A stretch of DNA of 64,000 bases from Paraburkholderia caledonica NBRC 102488 (GTDB lineage: Bacteria > Pseudomonadota > Gammaproteobacteria > Burkholderiales > Burkholderiaceae): assembly GCF_000685095.1 (NCBI RefSeq), contig NZ_BAYE01000006.1:1-64000 (forward strand), written 5' to 3'. Made by a program: the position numbers and the translations under genes. A model generated the notes under the pieces. The model searched no databases and had not been told where the DNA came from. It worked only from the letters and a program-made list of their open reading frames with translations. Shown one piece after another: positions 1 to 8,696 of the stretch (the stretch's first letter is position 1; every line of letters starts with the position of its first letter).

Positions 1-1
1 A

Positions 2-217
2 AAGATGTTCCCCAACCTGGACTGGTTCAGCGCCGTGTCGTATCACATGATGGGCGTGCCCACGGCGATGTTCACGCCGCTATTCGTCATTGCACGCACG
101 GCTGGCTGGAGCGCGCACATCATCGAGCAGCGGATCGACAACAAGATCATTCGTCCGAGTGCGAATTACACCGGACCCGACGATCTGCCGTTTGTGCCGC
201 TCGCGAAGCGCGGCTAA
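2..217 (+). CDS. prpC: 2-methylcitrate synthase, C-terminal end (partial)
   Basis: This is the last ~71 codons of a citrate-synthase-family protein; the 5' part lies left of the window. The reading frame is open from base 2. The visible peptide holds the family's C-terminal block, including [15 protein letters not shown] and the [16 protein letters not shown] tail, which I recognise from PrpC proteins. PrpC condenses propionyl-CoA with oxaloacetate to give 2-methylcitrate in the cytoplasm. The acnD-prpF pair that follows on the same strand supports PrpC rather than housekeeping citrate synthase. About 190 bases of non-coding DNA separate it from acnD. Confidence 0.93.
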   Translation, partial: KMFPNLDWFSAVSYHMMGVPTAMFTPLFVIARTAGWSAHIIEQRIDNKIIRPSANYTGPDDLPFVPLAKRG

Positions 218-408
218 CGCCGTCAGAGCCCTCGCGCAAGCACATGGACCTTGGCTCGCTGATACCCCGAGCCAGGGCCGCTCTTTGCCGTAGCGAGCTA
301 CACTAGACCGATTGCTTCACGCAGGCAGGAACGCGCCGTTAAAAACGCCCGCTCAATGCGATGGCCGCCGCCCTTGTTCCCGCATCATTACTGTTGGTCC
401 CCCACGCC

Positions 409-3006
409 ATGAATACTGCCTACCGCAAACGCCTTCCCGGCACCCAGCTTGATTTCTTCGATGCGCGCGCCGCCGTCGACGCAATCCAGGCCGGCGCATA
501 CGACAAGCTGCCGTACACGTCGCGCGTGCTTGCCGAAAATCTCGTGCGGCGCTGCGATCCGGTGACGCTCGTCGCGTCGTTGAAACAGATCGTGGAACGC
601 AAGCGCGAGCTGGATTTCCCGTGGTTTCCGGCGCGCGTGGTATGTCACGACATTCTCGGCCAGACCGCGCTGGTCGATCTCGCCGGTTTGCGCGACGCGA
701 TCGCCGCGCAAGGCGGCGACCCCGCGCTGGTCAATCCGGTGGTGCCGACGCAACTCGTCGTGGATCACTCGCTTGCCGTGGAGTGCGGCGGCTTCGACCC
801 GGACGCGTTCGCGAAGAACCGGGCGATAGAAGACCGCCGCAATGAAGACCGCTTCGATTTCATCAACTGGACGAAGCGGGCGTTCCGGAACGTCGACGTG
901 ATTCCGCCGGGCAACGGCATCCTGCATCAGATCAACCTCGAACGCATGAGTCCGGTCGTGCAGGTGAACGACGGCGTCGCGTTTCCCGATACGCTGGTGG
1001 GCACGGACTCGCACACGCCGATGGTCGACGCGCTCGGCGTGATCGCGATAGGCGTCGGCGGGCTGGAAGCGGAAAGTGTGATGCTGGGCCGCGCGTCGTA
1101 TATGCGTCTGCCGGATATCGTCGGCGTGGAGTTGACGGGTAAGCCTGCTGAAGGCATTACGGCAACCGACGTCGTGCTCTCGCTGACCGAATTTCTGCGC
1201 AAGGAAAAAGTTGTCGGCGCATACCTTGAATTCTTCGGCGAGGGTACGGCGAAGCTCACGCTCGGCGACCGCGCGACGATTGCGAACATGGCGCCCGAAT
1301 TCGGCGCGACGGCCGCCATGTTCTATATCGACGAGCAGACCATCAAGTACCTGAAGCTCACCGGCCGCGACGACGAACTCGTGAAGCTCGTCGAAACGTA
1401 CGCAAAAGAAGCCGGCTTGTGGGCCGACAGCCTCACGCATGCCGAGTACGAGCGCGTGCTGAAGTTCGATCTGTCAACGGTCGTGCGCACGCTCGCCGGG
1501 CCGTCGAATCCGCACCGGCGCTTGCCGGTTTCCGAACTGGCTGCGCGCGGCATCAGCGGCAAGGTCGAGAACGAGCCGGGCTTGATGCCGGACGGCGCGG
1601 TGATCATCGCGGCGATCACGAGCTGCACGAACACCAACAATCCGCGCAACATGATCGCCGCCGGCCTGCTCGCGCGTAACGCGAACCGGCGCGGGCTCAC
1701 GCGCAAGCCGTGGGCGAAGACATCGCTCGCGCCCGGCTCGAAAGCCGTCACGTTGTATCTGGAAGAAGCCGGCTTGCTGCCCGAACTCGAAAGGCTTGGC
1801 TTCGGCGTCGTCGCGTATGCGTGCACATCGTGCAACGGCATGTCCGGCGCGCTCGACCCGGCGATCCAGGAGGAGATCGTGGAGCGCGACCTGTATGCAA
1901 CTGCTGTGCTGTCGGGCAACCGCAATTTCGACGGCCGCATTCATCCGTTCGCGAAGCAGGCGTTTCTTGCATCGCCGCCGCTGGTGGTGGCTTATGCGAT
2001 TGCGGGCACGATTCGCTTCGACATCGAGAAGGATGTGCTCGGTGTCGATGCCGATGGCAATAACGTGACACTGAAGGACATCTGGCCGTCGGACGAAGAA
2101 GTCGACGCAATCGTGGCTTCGAGCGTCAAGCCCGAGCAATTCCGCAAAGTCTACGAGCCGATGTTCGCGGTCTCGGTGGACACACAGGAGAAAGCGAACC
2201 CGCTTTACGACTGGCGTCCGATGAGCACGTACATTCGCCGTCCGCCGTATTGGGAAGGCGCGCTTGCGGGCGAGCGCACGCTGCAGGGCATGCGTGCGCT
2301 CGCCGTGCTCGGCGACAACATTACGACCGACCACCTGTCGCCATCGAATGCAATCTTGCCGGACAGCGCAGCAGGTGAATACCTGACGAAAATGGGGTTG
2401 CCCGAAGAAGACTTCAATTCGTATGCGACGCATCGCGGCGATCACCTGACGGCGCAGCGCGCCACGTTCGCGAACCCGACGCTCAGGAACGAGATGGTGA
2501 TCGAAGACGGCAAGGTGAAGGCCGGTTCGTTTGCGCGCATCGAGCCGGAGGGCAAGATCACGCGTATGTGGGAAGCGATCGAAACGTATATGGAGCGCAA
2601 GCAGCCGCTGATCGTGATCGCCGGAGCGGACTATGGCCAGGGGTCGTCGCGTGACTGGGCGGCGAAGGGCGTGCGTCTTGCCGGCGCGGAAGCGATTGTC
2701 GCCGAAGGATTCGAACGGATTCACCGCACGAATCTTGTCGGCATGGGCGTGTTGCCGCTCGAATTCAAGCCGGGCGTGAACCGCATCACGCTGGCAATCG
2801 ACGGCACCGAAACCTTCGACGTAATCGGCGAGCGCAAGCCGCGCACGGATCTGACGCTGGTGATTCATCGCCGAAGCGGTGAGCGCGTCGAGGTGCCGGT
2901 GACCTGCCGGCTCGACACGGCCGAAGAGCTTTCCATCTACGAGGCCGGTGGCGTGCTGCAGCGTTTTGCGCAGGACTTTCTGGAGTCGTCGAAGGCGGCG
3001 GCTTAA
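409..3006 (+). CDS. acnD: Fe/S-dependent 2-methylcitrate dehydratase AcnD
   Basis: An aconitase-superfamily protein of 865 residues that dehydrates 2-methylcitrate to a 2-methylaconitate isomer, which PrpF then isomerises. Aconitase [4Fe-4S] ligands are visible: Cys406 in SCTNTNN, and Cys472 and Cys475 in CTSCNG. The swivel domain has the GSSRDWAAKG motif near the C-terminus. I chose the ATG at 409 because the product then begins MNTAYRKRLPGT as in AcnD proteins. An ATG 48 bases upstream would add a hydrophobic stretch that looks like translated leader. It lies between prpC and prpF, the usual order in beta-proteobacteria that lack PrpD. Confidence 0.95.
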   Translation: MNTAYRKRLPGTQLDFFDARAAVDAIQAGAYDKLPYTSRVLAENLVRRCDPVTLVASLKQIVERKRELDFPWFPARVVCHDILGQTALVDLAGLRDAIAAQGGDPALVNPVVPTQLVVDHSLAVECGGFDPDAFAKNRAIEDRRNEDRFDFINWTKRAFRNVDVIPPGNGILHQINLERMSPVVQVNDGVAFPDTLVGTDSHTPMVDALGVIAIGVGGLEAESVMLGRASYMRLPDIVGVELTGKPAEGITATDVVLSLTEFLRKEKVVGAYLEFFGEGTAKLTLGDRATIANMAPEFGATAAMFYIDEQTIKYLKLTGRDDELVKLVETYAKEAGLWADSLTHAEYERVLKFDLSTVVRTLAGPSNPHRRLPVSELAARGISGKVENEPGLMPDGAVIIAAITSCTNTNNPRNMIAAGLLARNANRRGLTRKPWAKTSLAPGSKAVTLYLEEAGLLPELERLGFGVVAYACTSCNGMSGALDPAIQEEIVERDLYATAVLSGNRNFDGRIHPFAKQAFLASPPLVVAYAIAGTIRFDIEKDVLGVDADGNNVTLKDIWPSDEEVDAIVASSVKPEQFRKVYEPMFAVSVDTQEKANPLYDWRPMSTYIRRPPYWEGALAGERTLQGMRALAVLGDNITTDHLSPSNAILPDSAAGEYLTKMGLPEEDFNSYATHRGDHLTAQRATFANPTLRNEMVIEDGKVKAGSFARIEPEGKITRMWEAIETYMERKQPLIVIAGADYGQGSSRDWAAKGVRLAGAEAIVAEGFERIHRTNLVGMGVLPLEFKPGVNRITLAIDGTETFDVIGERKPRTDLTLVIHRRSGERVEVPVTCRLDTAEELSIYEAGGVLQRFAQDFLESSKAAA

Positions 3007-3031
3007 TCAATATCGTTCAGGACACTGTTTC

Positions 3032-4213
3032 ATGGCGCATAAACCGCAGATCAGAATTCCGGCCACTTACATGCGTGGCGGCACGAGCAAAGGCGTCTTC
3101 TTCCGCTTGCAGGACTTGCCCGATGCGGCGCAAATGCCCGGCGCCGCGCGCGACGCGCTGCTGCTGCGCGTAATCGGTAGCCCAGACCCTTACGGCAAGC
3201 AGATCGACGGCATGGGCGGCGCCACGTCGAGCACGAGCAAGACGGTGATCATCGCTAAAAGCAGCAAGCCCGATCACGATGTGGACTACCTGTTCGGACA
3301 GGTGTCGATAGACAAGCCGTTTGTCGACTGGAGCGGCAATTGCGGCAATCTCTCTGCTGCAGTGGGCCCGTTCGCGATCAGCGCGGGGTTGGTCGAGGCT
3401 AACCGGATTCCGCGCGACGGCGTGTCGACCGTGCGGATCTGGCAGGCGAACATCGGCAAGACGATCATCGCGCACGTGCCGATGACCGACGGCGCAGTGC
3501 AGGAAACGGGCGACTTCGAACTGGACGGCGTGACTTTTCCGGCGGCGGAAGTGCAGCTCGAATTCATGGACCCCGCCGCGGAAGAAGACGGCGCCGGCGG
3601 CTCGATGTTCCCGACCGGCAATCTCGTCGACGATCTCGAGGTGCCGGGTGTCGGCACGCTCAAGGCGACCATGATCAACGCCGGCATCCCGACGATTTTC
3701 GTGAACGCCGAGGCGATCGGGTACAACGGCACGGAGTTGCAGGACGCCATCAATAGCGACGAAAAGGCGCTCGCAATGTTCGAGACGATTCGCGCACACG
3801 GCGCATTGCGCATGGGGTTGATCAAGCATCTGGACGAAATCGCGACGCGCCAGCACACGCCGAAGATTGCGTTCGTGGCGAAGCCGGCCGACTACGTGTC
3901 GTCGAGCGGCAAGCGGATCGGCTCGGGCGACGTGGATCTGCTGGTTCGCGCGATGTCGATGGGCAAGCTGCATCACGCGATGATGGGCACGGCCGCGGTG
4001 GCGATCGGTACTGCGGCGGCGATTCCGGGAACGTTGGTGAATCTGGCGGCTGGCGGCGGCGAGCGTGAAGCTGTGAGGTTCGGGCATCCGTCGGGGACGC
4101 TGCGGGTGGGGGCGGAGGCGGCAGTTGTCGGTGGCGAGTGGGTGGTCAGGAAGGCGGTGATGAGTCGCAGTGCGAGGGTTTTGATGGAGGGTTGGGTCAG
4201 GGTGCAAGGGTAG
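3032..4213 (+). CDS. prpF: 2-methylaconitate cis-trans isomerase PrpF
   Basis: A 393-residue protein of the PrpF family, with a diaminopimelate-epimerase-like fold. The N-terminal block IPATYMRGGTSKGVFF is the family hallmark, with the catalytic-region Lys in GTSKG. The block WSGNCGNLSAAVGPFAI carries the second conserved Cys region. It isomerises the AcnD product to the form that aconitase-type hydratases accept in the methylcitrate cycle. The start at 3032 lies 25 bases after the acnD stop, so the two are almost certainly co-transcribed. A longer open frame upstream overlaps acnD and was not used. Confidence 0.95.
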   Translation: MAHKPQIRIPATYMRGGTSKGVFFRLQDLPDAAQMPGAARDALLLRVIGSPDPYGKQIDGMGGATSSTSKTVIIAKSSKPDHDVDYLFGQVSIDKPFVDWSGNCGNLSAAVGPFAISAGLVEANRIPRDGVSTVRIWQANIGKTIIAHVPMTDGAVQETGDFELDGVTFPAAEVQLEFMDPAAEEDGAGGSMFPTGNLVDDLEVPGVGTLKATMINAGIPTIFVNAEAIGYNGTELQDAINSDEKALAMFETIRAHGALRMGLIKHLDEIATRQHTPKIAFVAKPADYVSSSGKRIGSGDVDLLVRAMSMGKLHHAMMGTAAVAIGTAAAIPGTLVNLAAGGGEREAVRFGHPSGTLRVGAEAAVVGGEWVVRKAVMSRSARVLMEGWVRVQG

Positions 4214-4255
4214 GGAGAGGCGCTCCGGTGCTGGCCGGATGCGTCGCGTCGAATA

Positions 4256-4285
4256 CGGACTCTGACTGGGACTCGGACTCGGACT
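4256..4285 (+). repeat. Five tandem hexamers (consensus CGGACT)
   Basis: Five head-to-tail 6-bp units run through 4256-4285. Three are CGGACT; the second (CTGACT) and third (GGGACT) each differ at one base. The array sits 43 bases after the prpF stop in a 275-base non-coding gap. I see no function for it. Confidence 0.75.
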
Positions 4286-4488
4286 TTTAGCGCACCCGGT
4301 TGAACGTGCGTGGCTTTGCACTGGTTATAATCCCCGGGCCATCAAGAAACACTCAACGGTCAGTTCTGGACGCTGTGATCGTAACCACGCATCCGCACAC
4401 ATGAGGCATGCGTCTGCCTCTGCTGGGCTGTGTTGCCCATCTCAACCGAATGCCCGCCGACCTACTGAAGTCTTAGCGAGATCGCACA

Positions 4489-4959
4489 ATGAGTAAGAAT
4501 AAACGCCGATCGCAAGCCGATTCTCGGCCGCCCGTCGACGCTCTCCAGTACGAAAAGCTTGCGCTCTCGGCTTTCCATCTCTGTGACCGGCAGATGAGCA
4601 AGCTCGACTCGTTGATCACGCTCGCGTCCACGATATGTAGGAATCCTGCCGTCACGATTGACGAGCGCCGCCGGCAGCAGACCATGCTGGAATTGCTCAT
4701 CAGCACCGGCGAGCAATATCAGCAGGAGCTTGCGTGTGACCGCGAACTCTTCCAGGTGATCGCACTCGATGCAAAAGGAGTGGCTAAGAAGCGCATCACG
4801 GCGAGCCGGGCGGCGCGCCTGCTTCAGGAAGCAAAGGAGCTCGCGTCGCGGGTGCCGGGCATGAGCACAGGTCCGCAAGAAACCGCTTGCGTCGATGAAG
4901 CGTCAAGCGACGAGGTGGAAGCCGGACCCGGCCCCGACCCCGACGTCACACGCCATTGA
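4489..4959 (+). CDS. Hypothetical protein, 156 aa
   Basis: A 156-residue soluble protein with no signal peptide or membrane segment. Residues ~20-115 are predicted mostly helical, and the C-terminal ~30 residues are acidic and Pro-rich (ends EAGPGPDPDVTRH). I do not recognise the family. It stands alone, with a gap on each side and the copper genes facing it on the opposite strand. The Burkholderiales-like codon bias and typical hydrophilic composition support a real gene, but the start is not backed by a clear ribosome binding site. Confidence 0.6.
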   Translation: MSKNKRRSQADSRPPVDALQYEKLALSAFHLCDRQMSKLDSLITLASTICRNPAVTIDERRRQQTMLELLISTGEQYQQELACDRELFQVIALDAKGVAKKRITASRAARLLQEAKELASRVPGMSTGPQETACVDEASSDEVEAGPGPDPDVTRH

Positions 4960-5039
4960 ATACACACAGCGTTGCCGGCGACCGAAGGCCGCCGTTCTCC
5001 GTGCTGGTGTCCGTCTAACCACACGTTGCCTTCGCAGCC

Positions 5040-5438
5040 TTACTTCGCCCCGTGTTTGGCCTGCCAGCGTTGCATGAAGGCGATTTCGTCATGCTGCGCC
5101 TTGATGATGTTTCTCGCCAGGCGCTTCAACTCCGGGTCTTTGCCGTACTTGAGTTCGACCTGCGCCATGTCTATCGCGCCCTGGTGGTGCGGGATCATGT
5201 GCGCGACGAAGTCCTTATCGGCGTCCCCCGTGTAGGTCGGCGCGCTCATGTCTTTCATCATCTTTTCGTCGGCGGCTTTGAATGCCGGCGTCGAGTCGCC
5301 GGAAGCCGCACCGGCTGACGAAGACATGTCCATGCCGGGCATGGAGGCCGTGTGTTGCGCGTGAACAGGCGCGGTGGCGACGGCGCATGCCACGCCGCCG
5401 AACACGCACAATGCACGAAAAGCGCGAAGTTTCTTCAT
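5040..5438 (-). CDS. DUF305 family secreted protein (copper-associated)
   Basis: A 132-residue protein with a signal peptide (about residues 1-27, ending VHAQ), so probably periplasmic. A Met/His-rich stretch (SMPGMDMSS) follows, then a DUF305 domain with the motif MIPHHQGAIDMAQVEL and a second His-containing helix near the end (KAQHDEIAFMQRW). DUF305 proteins are ferritin-like helical bundles, often found with copper-resistance genes. It lies 42 bases downstream of the metallochaperone gene on the same strand. Both are probably transcribed from the CueR-type promoter at 5715-5745, which suggests periplasmic copper handling. Confidence 0.88.
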   Translation of the reverse strand: MKKLRAFRALCVFGGVACAVATAPVHAQHTASMPGMDMSSSAGAASGDSTPAFKAADEKMMKDMSAPTYTGDADKDFVAHMIPHHQGAIDMAQVELKYGKDPELKRLARNIIKAQHDEIAFMQRWQAKHGAK

Positions 5439-5480
5439 AGTTGATTCCCATTAAAAAGTTGTTCGAGCGACGCGTGGCTA

Positions 5481-5684
5481 TCAGTCTCTCACCGACGGAT
5501 GAAATCCCGCCGCCGCGATTGCTTCCGTGAGTTGCGTTGGTGTCAGCGTCGACGCGACCTTGACCATCTTCTTGGACACGTCGATGTCGACCGCGGCAGC
5601 CGGGTCAAGACCGGCAATCGCGCGAGCAATCGCGTTTGCGCATCCACCGCAAGACATATCCGGAACGGCTAATTCCAATTTCAT
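5481..5684 (-). CDS. Heavy-metal-associated (CopZ-like) metallochaperone
   Basis: A 67-residue HMA-domain protein with the metal-binding loop MSCGGCANA (Cys12 and Cys15 from the chosen start) and the ferredoxin-like fold pattern of Atx1/CopZ proteins. There is no signal peptide, so it is cytoplasmic. I chose the ATG at 5684, where AGGAGA lies 6 bases upstream; an in-frame TTG two codons earlier is the alternative. The gene leads a two-gene unit with the DUF305 protein and sits behind a MerR/CueR-style promoter. No copper P-type ATPase or cueR is in the window. Confidence 0.92.
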   Translation of the reverse strand: MKLELAVPDMSCGGCANAIARAIAGLDPAAAVDIDVSKKMVKVASTLTPTQLTEAIAAAGFHPSVRD

Positions 5685-5714
5685 TTCCAATCTCCTGAGA
5701 CAAGCCTCAAGACG

Positions 5715-5745
5715 ATCTTGGACCTTCCCACGGCGGTAAGGTCAA
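5715..5745 (-). promoter_or_regulatory. CueR/MerR-type promoter with 19-bp spacer
   Basis: On the minus strand, -35 TTGACC (5740-5745) and -10 CAAGAT (5715-5720) are separated by exactly 19 bp. Such an over-long spacer is characteristic of promoters activated by MerR-family regulators. The spacer contains a dyad, ACCTTACC and GGAAGGT, which matches the known CueR operator pattern. It lies about 30 bases upstream of the metallochaperone gene. Confidence 0.85.
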
Positions 5746-5929
5746 GCCTGCGAGCATGCGTCTTTACTTTTACCGCTGACGCCAATCTGTGCCCTTCATT
5801 GGGAACGGTCCTACACAGGCGCTCGCCTGAGCCGTCGATAATCGGCGTGACCTCAAGCGCAGGCCAGCGTTCGCAGCCTGCACCAGTCGAGGCCTCACGA
5901 TTCATCCACGCAGACTCACTCGCGCGCTC

Positions 5930-7483
5930 ATGCAAAACCAGTCCCCTGTTTCACCCCAAGCCATTTCGCTCTGGTTCAACGAAGCGGAAGAAGCACGCCT
6001 CGCAGGTCGCTTCGACACGGCGCAGGCGCTTCTCGATCGAATCATTGTGCATGATTCGACGCACGCGGCCGCGCTTTACTCGCGCGGACTGGTGGCGCTC
6101 GCACTGGACCAGCTGCCCTTGGCGCAACGCTGGATCGAGCGGGCGGTAGAAGTCGAGCCGCAGCCGCCGTTCTTCGATATGTTGTGCCTCGTCCAGATCA
6201 GGCTGCGCGCGTTCGCGAGCATTGTGCAAACTGCCAGCGCGGGGCTCACGTATCAGCCGGATTCGATTTCGCTTCACTATTACCTCGGCGTCGCGCTGCA
6301 GTTGCAAGGGCGTGCGGAAGAGGCGGCAGCAGTCTATCGCAGGTTGATCGAACTGAAGCCGGACTATGTGCAAGCGCACGCTAACTTGGGCGTCGTCGTG
6401 AAAGACCTGGGCTCGTTGAGCAAGGCCGAGCAGCACCTCAGGCACGCCATGACGTTAGACCCGTCCAATCGCGGCGCCCGTGCAAGTCTCAGTCAGGTGC
6501 TGCTGGCAGCGGGCCGATACGAAGAAGCGTGGCCGTACTTTGAAGACCGTTGGGCCAATTTCGTCGATGCCGACGGGCAGCCCGTATCGCAGCGGCCGGA
6601 ACTCCCATGGCCGCAATGGAAGGGCGAGGATGCCGGCGTGGCGGGCGGCGCGCGCCTGCTCGTTCTGCCGGAGCAAGGTCACGGCGACAGCTTGCAATTC
6701 GTGCGTTATCTGCCGCTCGCACTCGAACGTTTTGCCCAGGTGGGCTACATCTGCCCGCCGTCGCTGCGGCGGCTATATGAAGAGTCGTTGTGTGCGCGCT
6801 GGCCGGGCCTCGTCATGCTCGACGACGTCATGCCTGATGCCAAAGAGTGGGACTGGCAATGTTCGTTGATGTCGTTGCCCCTCGCATTCGGCACGCGCCT
6901 CGACAACATTCCGGCCGAGGCGTATCTGCGCGCAGAGCCGCAGCGTTCCGCAGAGTGGCGTGCAAGACTCGGGGCGTTGTCGCGGCCGGACCTGCCGCGC
7001 GTCGGTGTCGTATGGGCCGGCGGCCACTCCGGGCTCACCGAAGATCGCGCGCGCAGCCTGACATCGGCGCAGTTCGCGCCATTGCTTTCCTTGTCGCGGA
7101 TTCGCTGGATCAGCTTGCAGAAAGCCGACGACCTCGCAAAGCGTGCGAACCCCTCGACAAAAGCGTATCTCACCGACTGGATGGACGACGTGTCGGACTT
7201 TGCGGACACTGCCGCGATCATCGACAACCTGGACCTCGTCATTTCGGTCGATACGTCGGTCGCTCATCTGGCAGCGGCAATGGGCAAGCCGGTCTGGCTG
7301 CTGAATCGTTTTGCCGGTTGCTGGCGGTGGCTGCGCAATCGCGACGACAGCCCGTGGTATCCGACGGTGCGCATTTTCACGCAACCGCAACGGGGCAATT
7401 GGGACGAAGTCATCGAGCGCGTCGCGGCGCAATTGAAGCAGCGTTATGAACCGGGCATAACTTACCGTTCCTTTGTGCGCTAG
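5930..7483 (+). CDS. TPR-repeat glycosyltransferase (GT9/GT41-like)
   Basis: A 517-residue protein without a signal peptide. Residues ~10-210 are about five tetratricopeptide repeats (for example GVALQLQGRAEEAAAVYRRLIELKPDY). From ~230 to the end there is a GT-B-type domain with PEQGHGDSLQFVRY and the sugar-nucleotide-binding signature DLVISVDTSVAHLAAAMGKPVW at ~425. This layout belongs to bacterial TPR glycosyltransferases that modify proteins or surface glycans; the acceptor cannot be read from sequence. A second glycosyltransferase-like gene follows on the same strand. The ATG start has no strong ribosome binding site. Confidence 0.85.
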   Translation: MQNQSPVSPQAISLWFNEAEEARLAGRFDTAQALLDRIIVHDSTHAAALYSRGLVALALDQLPLAQRWIERAVEVEPQPPFFDMLCLVQIRLRAFASIVQTASAGLTYQPDSISLHYYLGVALQLQGRAEEAAAVYRRLIELKPDYVQAHANLGVVVKDLGSLSKAEQHLRHAMTLDPSNRGARASLSQVLLAAGRYEEAWPYFEDRWANFVDADGQPVSQRPELPWPQWKGEDAGVAGGARLLVLPEQGHGDSLQFVRYLPLALERFAQVGYICPPSLRRLYEESLCARWPGLVMLDDVMPDAKEWDWQCSLMSLPLAFGTRLDNIPAEAYLRAEPQRSAEWRARLGALSRPDLPRVGVVWAGGHSGLTEDRARSLTSAQFAPLLSLSRIRWISLQKADDLAKRANPSTKAYLTDWMDDVSDFADTAAIIDNLDLVISVDTSVAHLAAAMGKPVWLLNRFAGCWRWLRNRDDSPWYPTVRIFTQPQRGNWDEVIERVAAQLKQRYEPGITYRSFVR

Positions 7484-7616
7484 CTAACTCAAAGCCGCGC
7501 CGGATTTACTGAATGGTGAGTTCGGGGTGCTAAGCTCGGGCGCTGTCGTGTTGTGGTTTCTCTCGCCGGTAAGGCGGGTGCCGTTTGCCAAAATAATCGA
7601 TCAAGAGGGGCCGGGC

Positions 7617-8576
7617 ATGTTGAGAAAAGTCGTCGACAGGGCAAAACAGATCCGTCGGAGCGAGCGATTCAAGCATTCCGTCGCCATGCCTCGACGCATA
7701 TCGCTGCATGCGATGCAGCGCCTCAACCGGGGCGTCTTTGCAATCGAGATCAAGGAGAACTCCGGCTTTTTCTCCGTCATGCAAATGGTGTTGTTCATCC
7801 TCATGTTTTGTGAGGAAAAATGCCTGACGCCGCGCATCAGCGCTCGCGGCGGCCTGTATGGCGATGCCGATGGAAAGGTCGACTGGTTCTCCGCGTTCTT
7901 CGAACCGGTACGCGCTCCGGCTGCCTTGCCTCTCGCGCGCAAGCTCAGGACTTCGACGGTTCGTGACCTCGTGCAGTTGGGCTTCCGGCAACGTTACGAG
8001 CACGTGCTGGAACTCGGCAGCGCGAGTGAACTGTTCTTTGCATACTATCGGCCGGCGCAGCATATCCTTCGGCAGGTGGATGCAGTCTGCGAGCAGCTCG
8101 GCATCGGCGCCTTCACACTGGGCGCGCACTTCAGAGGCACTGACAAAACGCTCGAAGCGGTTCCCGTTTCGTGGAAAGACTTTTGCCGCCACGTCGAAAC
8201 GACGCTGGCGGAAAATCCGTGTTTGAACCACGTTTTCATTTCAAGCGACGAACAGGCCTTTGTCGACTACTTCGTCGCGTGGCCGTTCAGCAAGCCGGTG
8301 AGCGTCGCGCCCGCGAGATTGCTCGCGAACGGTGCGACGCCGGTTCATTTCAGCGGCTTTCCGGGGCTGGAAGTCGGTCGCGAAGCGCTGGTCTCCAGTC
8401 TGCTTTTGTCGCGCTGCGGCTATCTGGTCAAAACGCCGTCTTATCTGTCCGCGTGGTCGCGAATCTTCAACCCGGCGCTGCCCGTCAAGCTCGTCGCTCC
8501 GCCGCGGCCAGATGCGTTCTGGTTTCCCGACAGCCGGTTGTGGCTCGAGCAGGAGGCGCACGACAAAGCGGCTTGA
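7617..8576 (+). CDS. Fucosyltransferase-like protein (NodZ/FUT8-type motif)
   Basis: A 319-residue protein. The segment GAHFRGTDKTLEAVPVSW resembles the GDP-fucose-binding HxRxTDK motif of NodZ/FUT8-type fucosyltransferases. It is followed by NHVFISSDEQAFVDYF, the second conserved motif (strand then S/T-D-E/D). A third block near the end (SLLLSRCGYLVKTPSYLSAW) matches the family's C-terminal region. I chose the ATG at 7617, preceded by AGAGGGG; an in-frame start 90 bases earlier is possible. It follows the TPR-glycosyltransferase by ~130 bases, so the two may act on one glycan or glycoprotein. The specific sugar is inferred. Confidence 0.7.
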   Translation: MLRKVVDRAKQIRRSERFKHSVAMPRRISLHAMQRLNRGVFAIEIKENSGFFSVMQMVLFILMFCEEKCLTPRISARGGLYGDADGKVDWFSAFFEPVRAPAALPLARKLRTSTVRDLVQLGFRQRYEHVLELGSASELFFAYYRPAQHILRQVDAVCEQLGIGAFTLGAHFRGTDKTLEAVPVSWKDFCRHVETTLAENPCLNHVFISSDEQAFVDYFVAWPFSKPVSVAPARLLANGATPVHFSGFPGLEVGREALVSSLLLSRCGYLVKTPSYLSAWSRIFNPALPVKLVAPPRPDAFWFPDSRLWLEQEAHDKAA

Positions 8577-8696
8577 ATGTTGCGTCGCTGAAGCCGCGCG
8601 ACTGCCCGACCTCGCGACATGCTCGAGCGGCTTGCGATATGCTTTTGTGACAAGCCGCGCGCCGAGCGCCCAAGCACATCACAAAGGACTCGCAAC

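Noticed and set aside
1474..2868. 464-codon open frame on the minus strand inside acnD
   Set aside because: Its translation is Arg/His-rich with no family resemblance and it lies wholly antisense to a well-recognised gene; a GC-rich third-position artefact.
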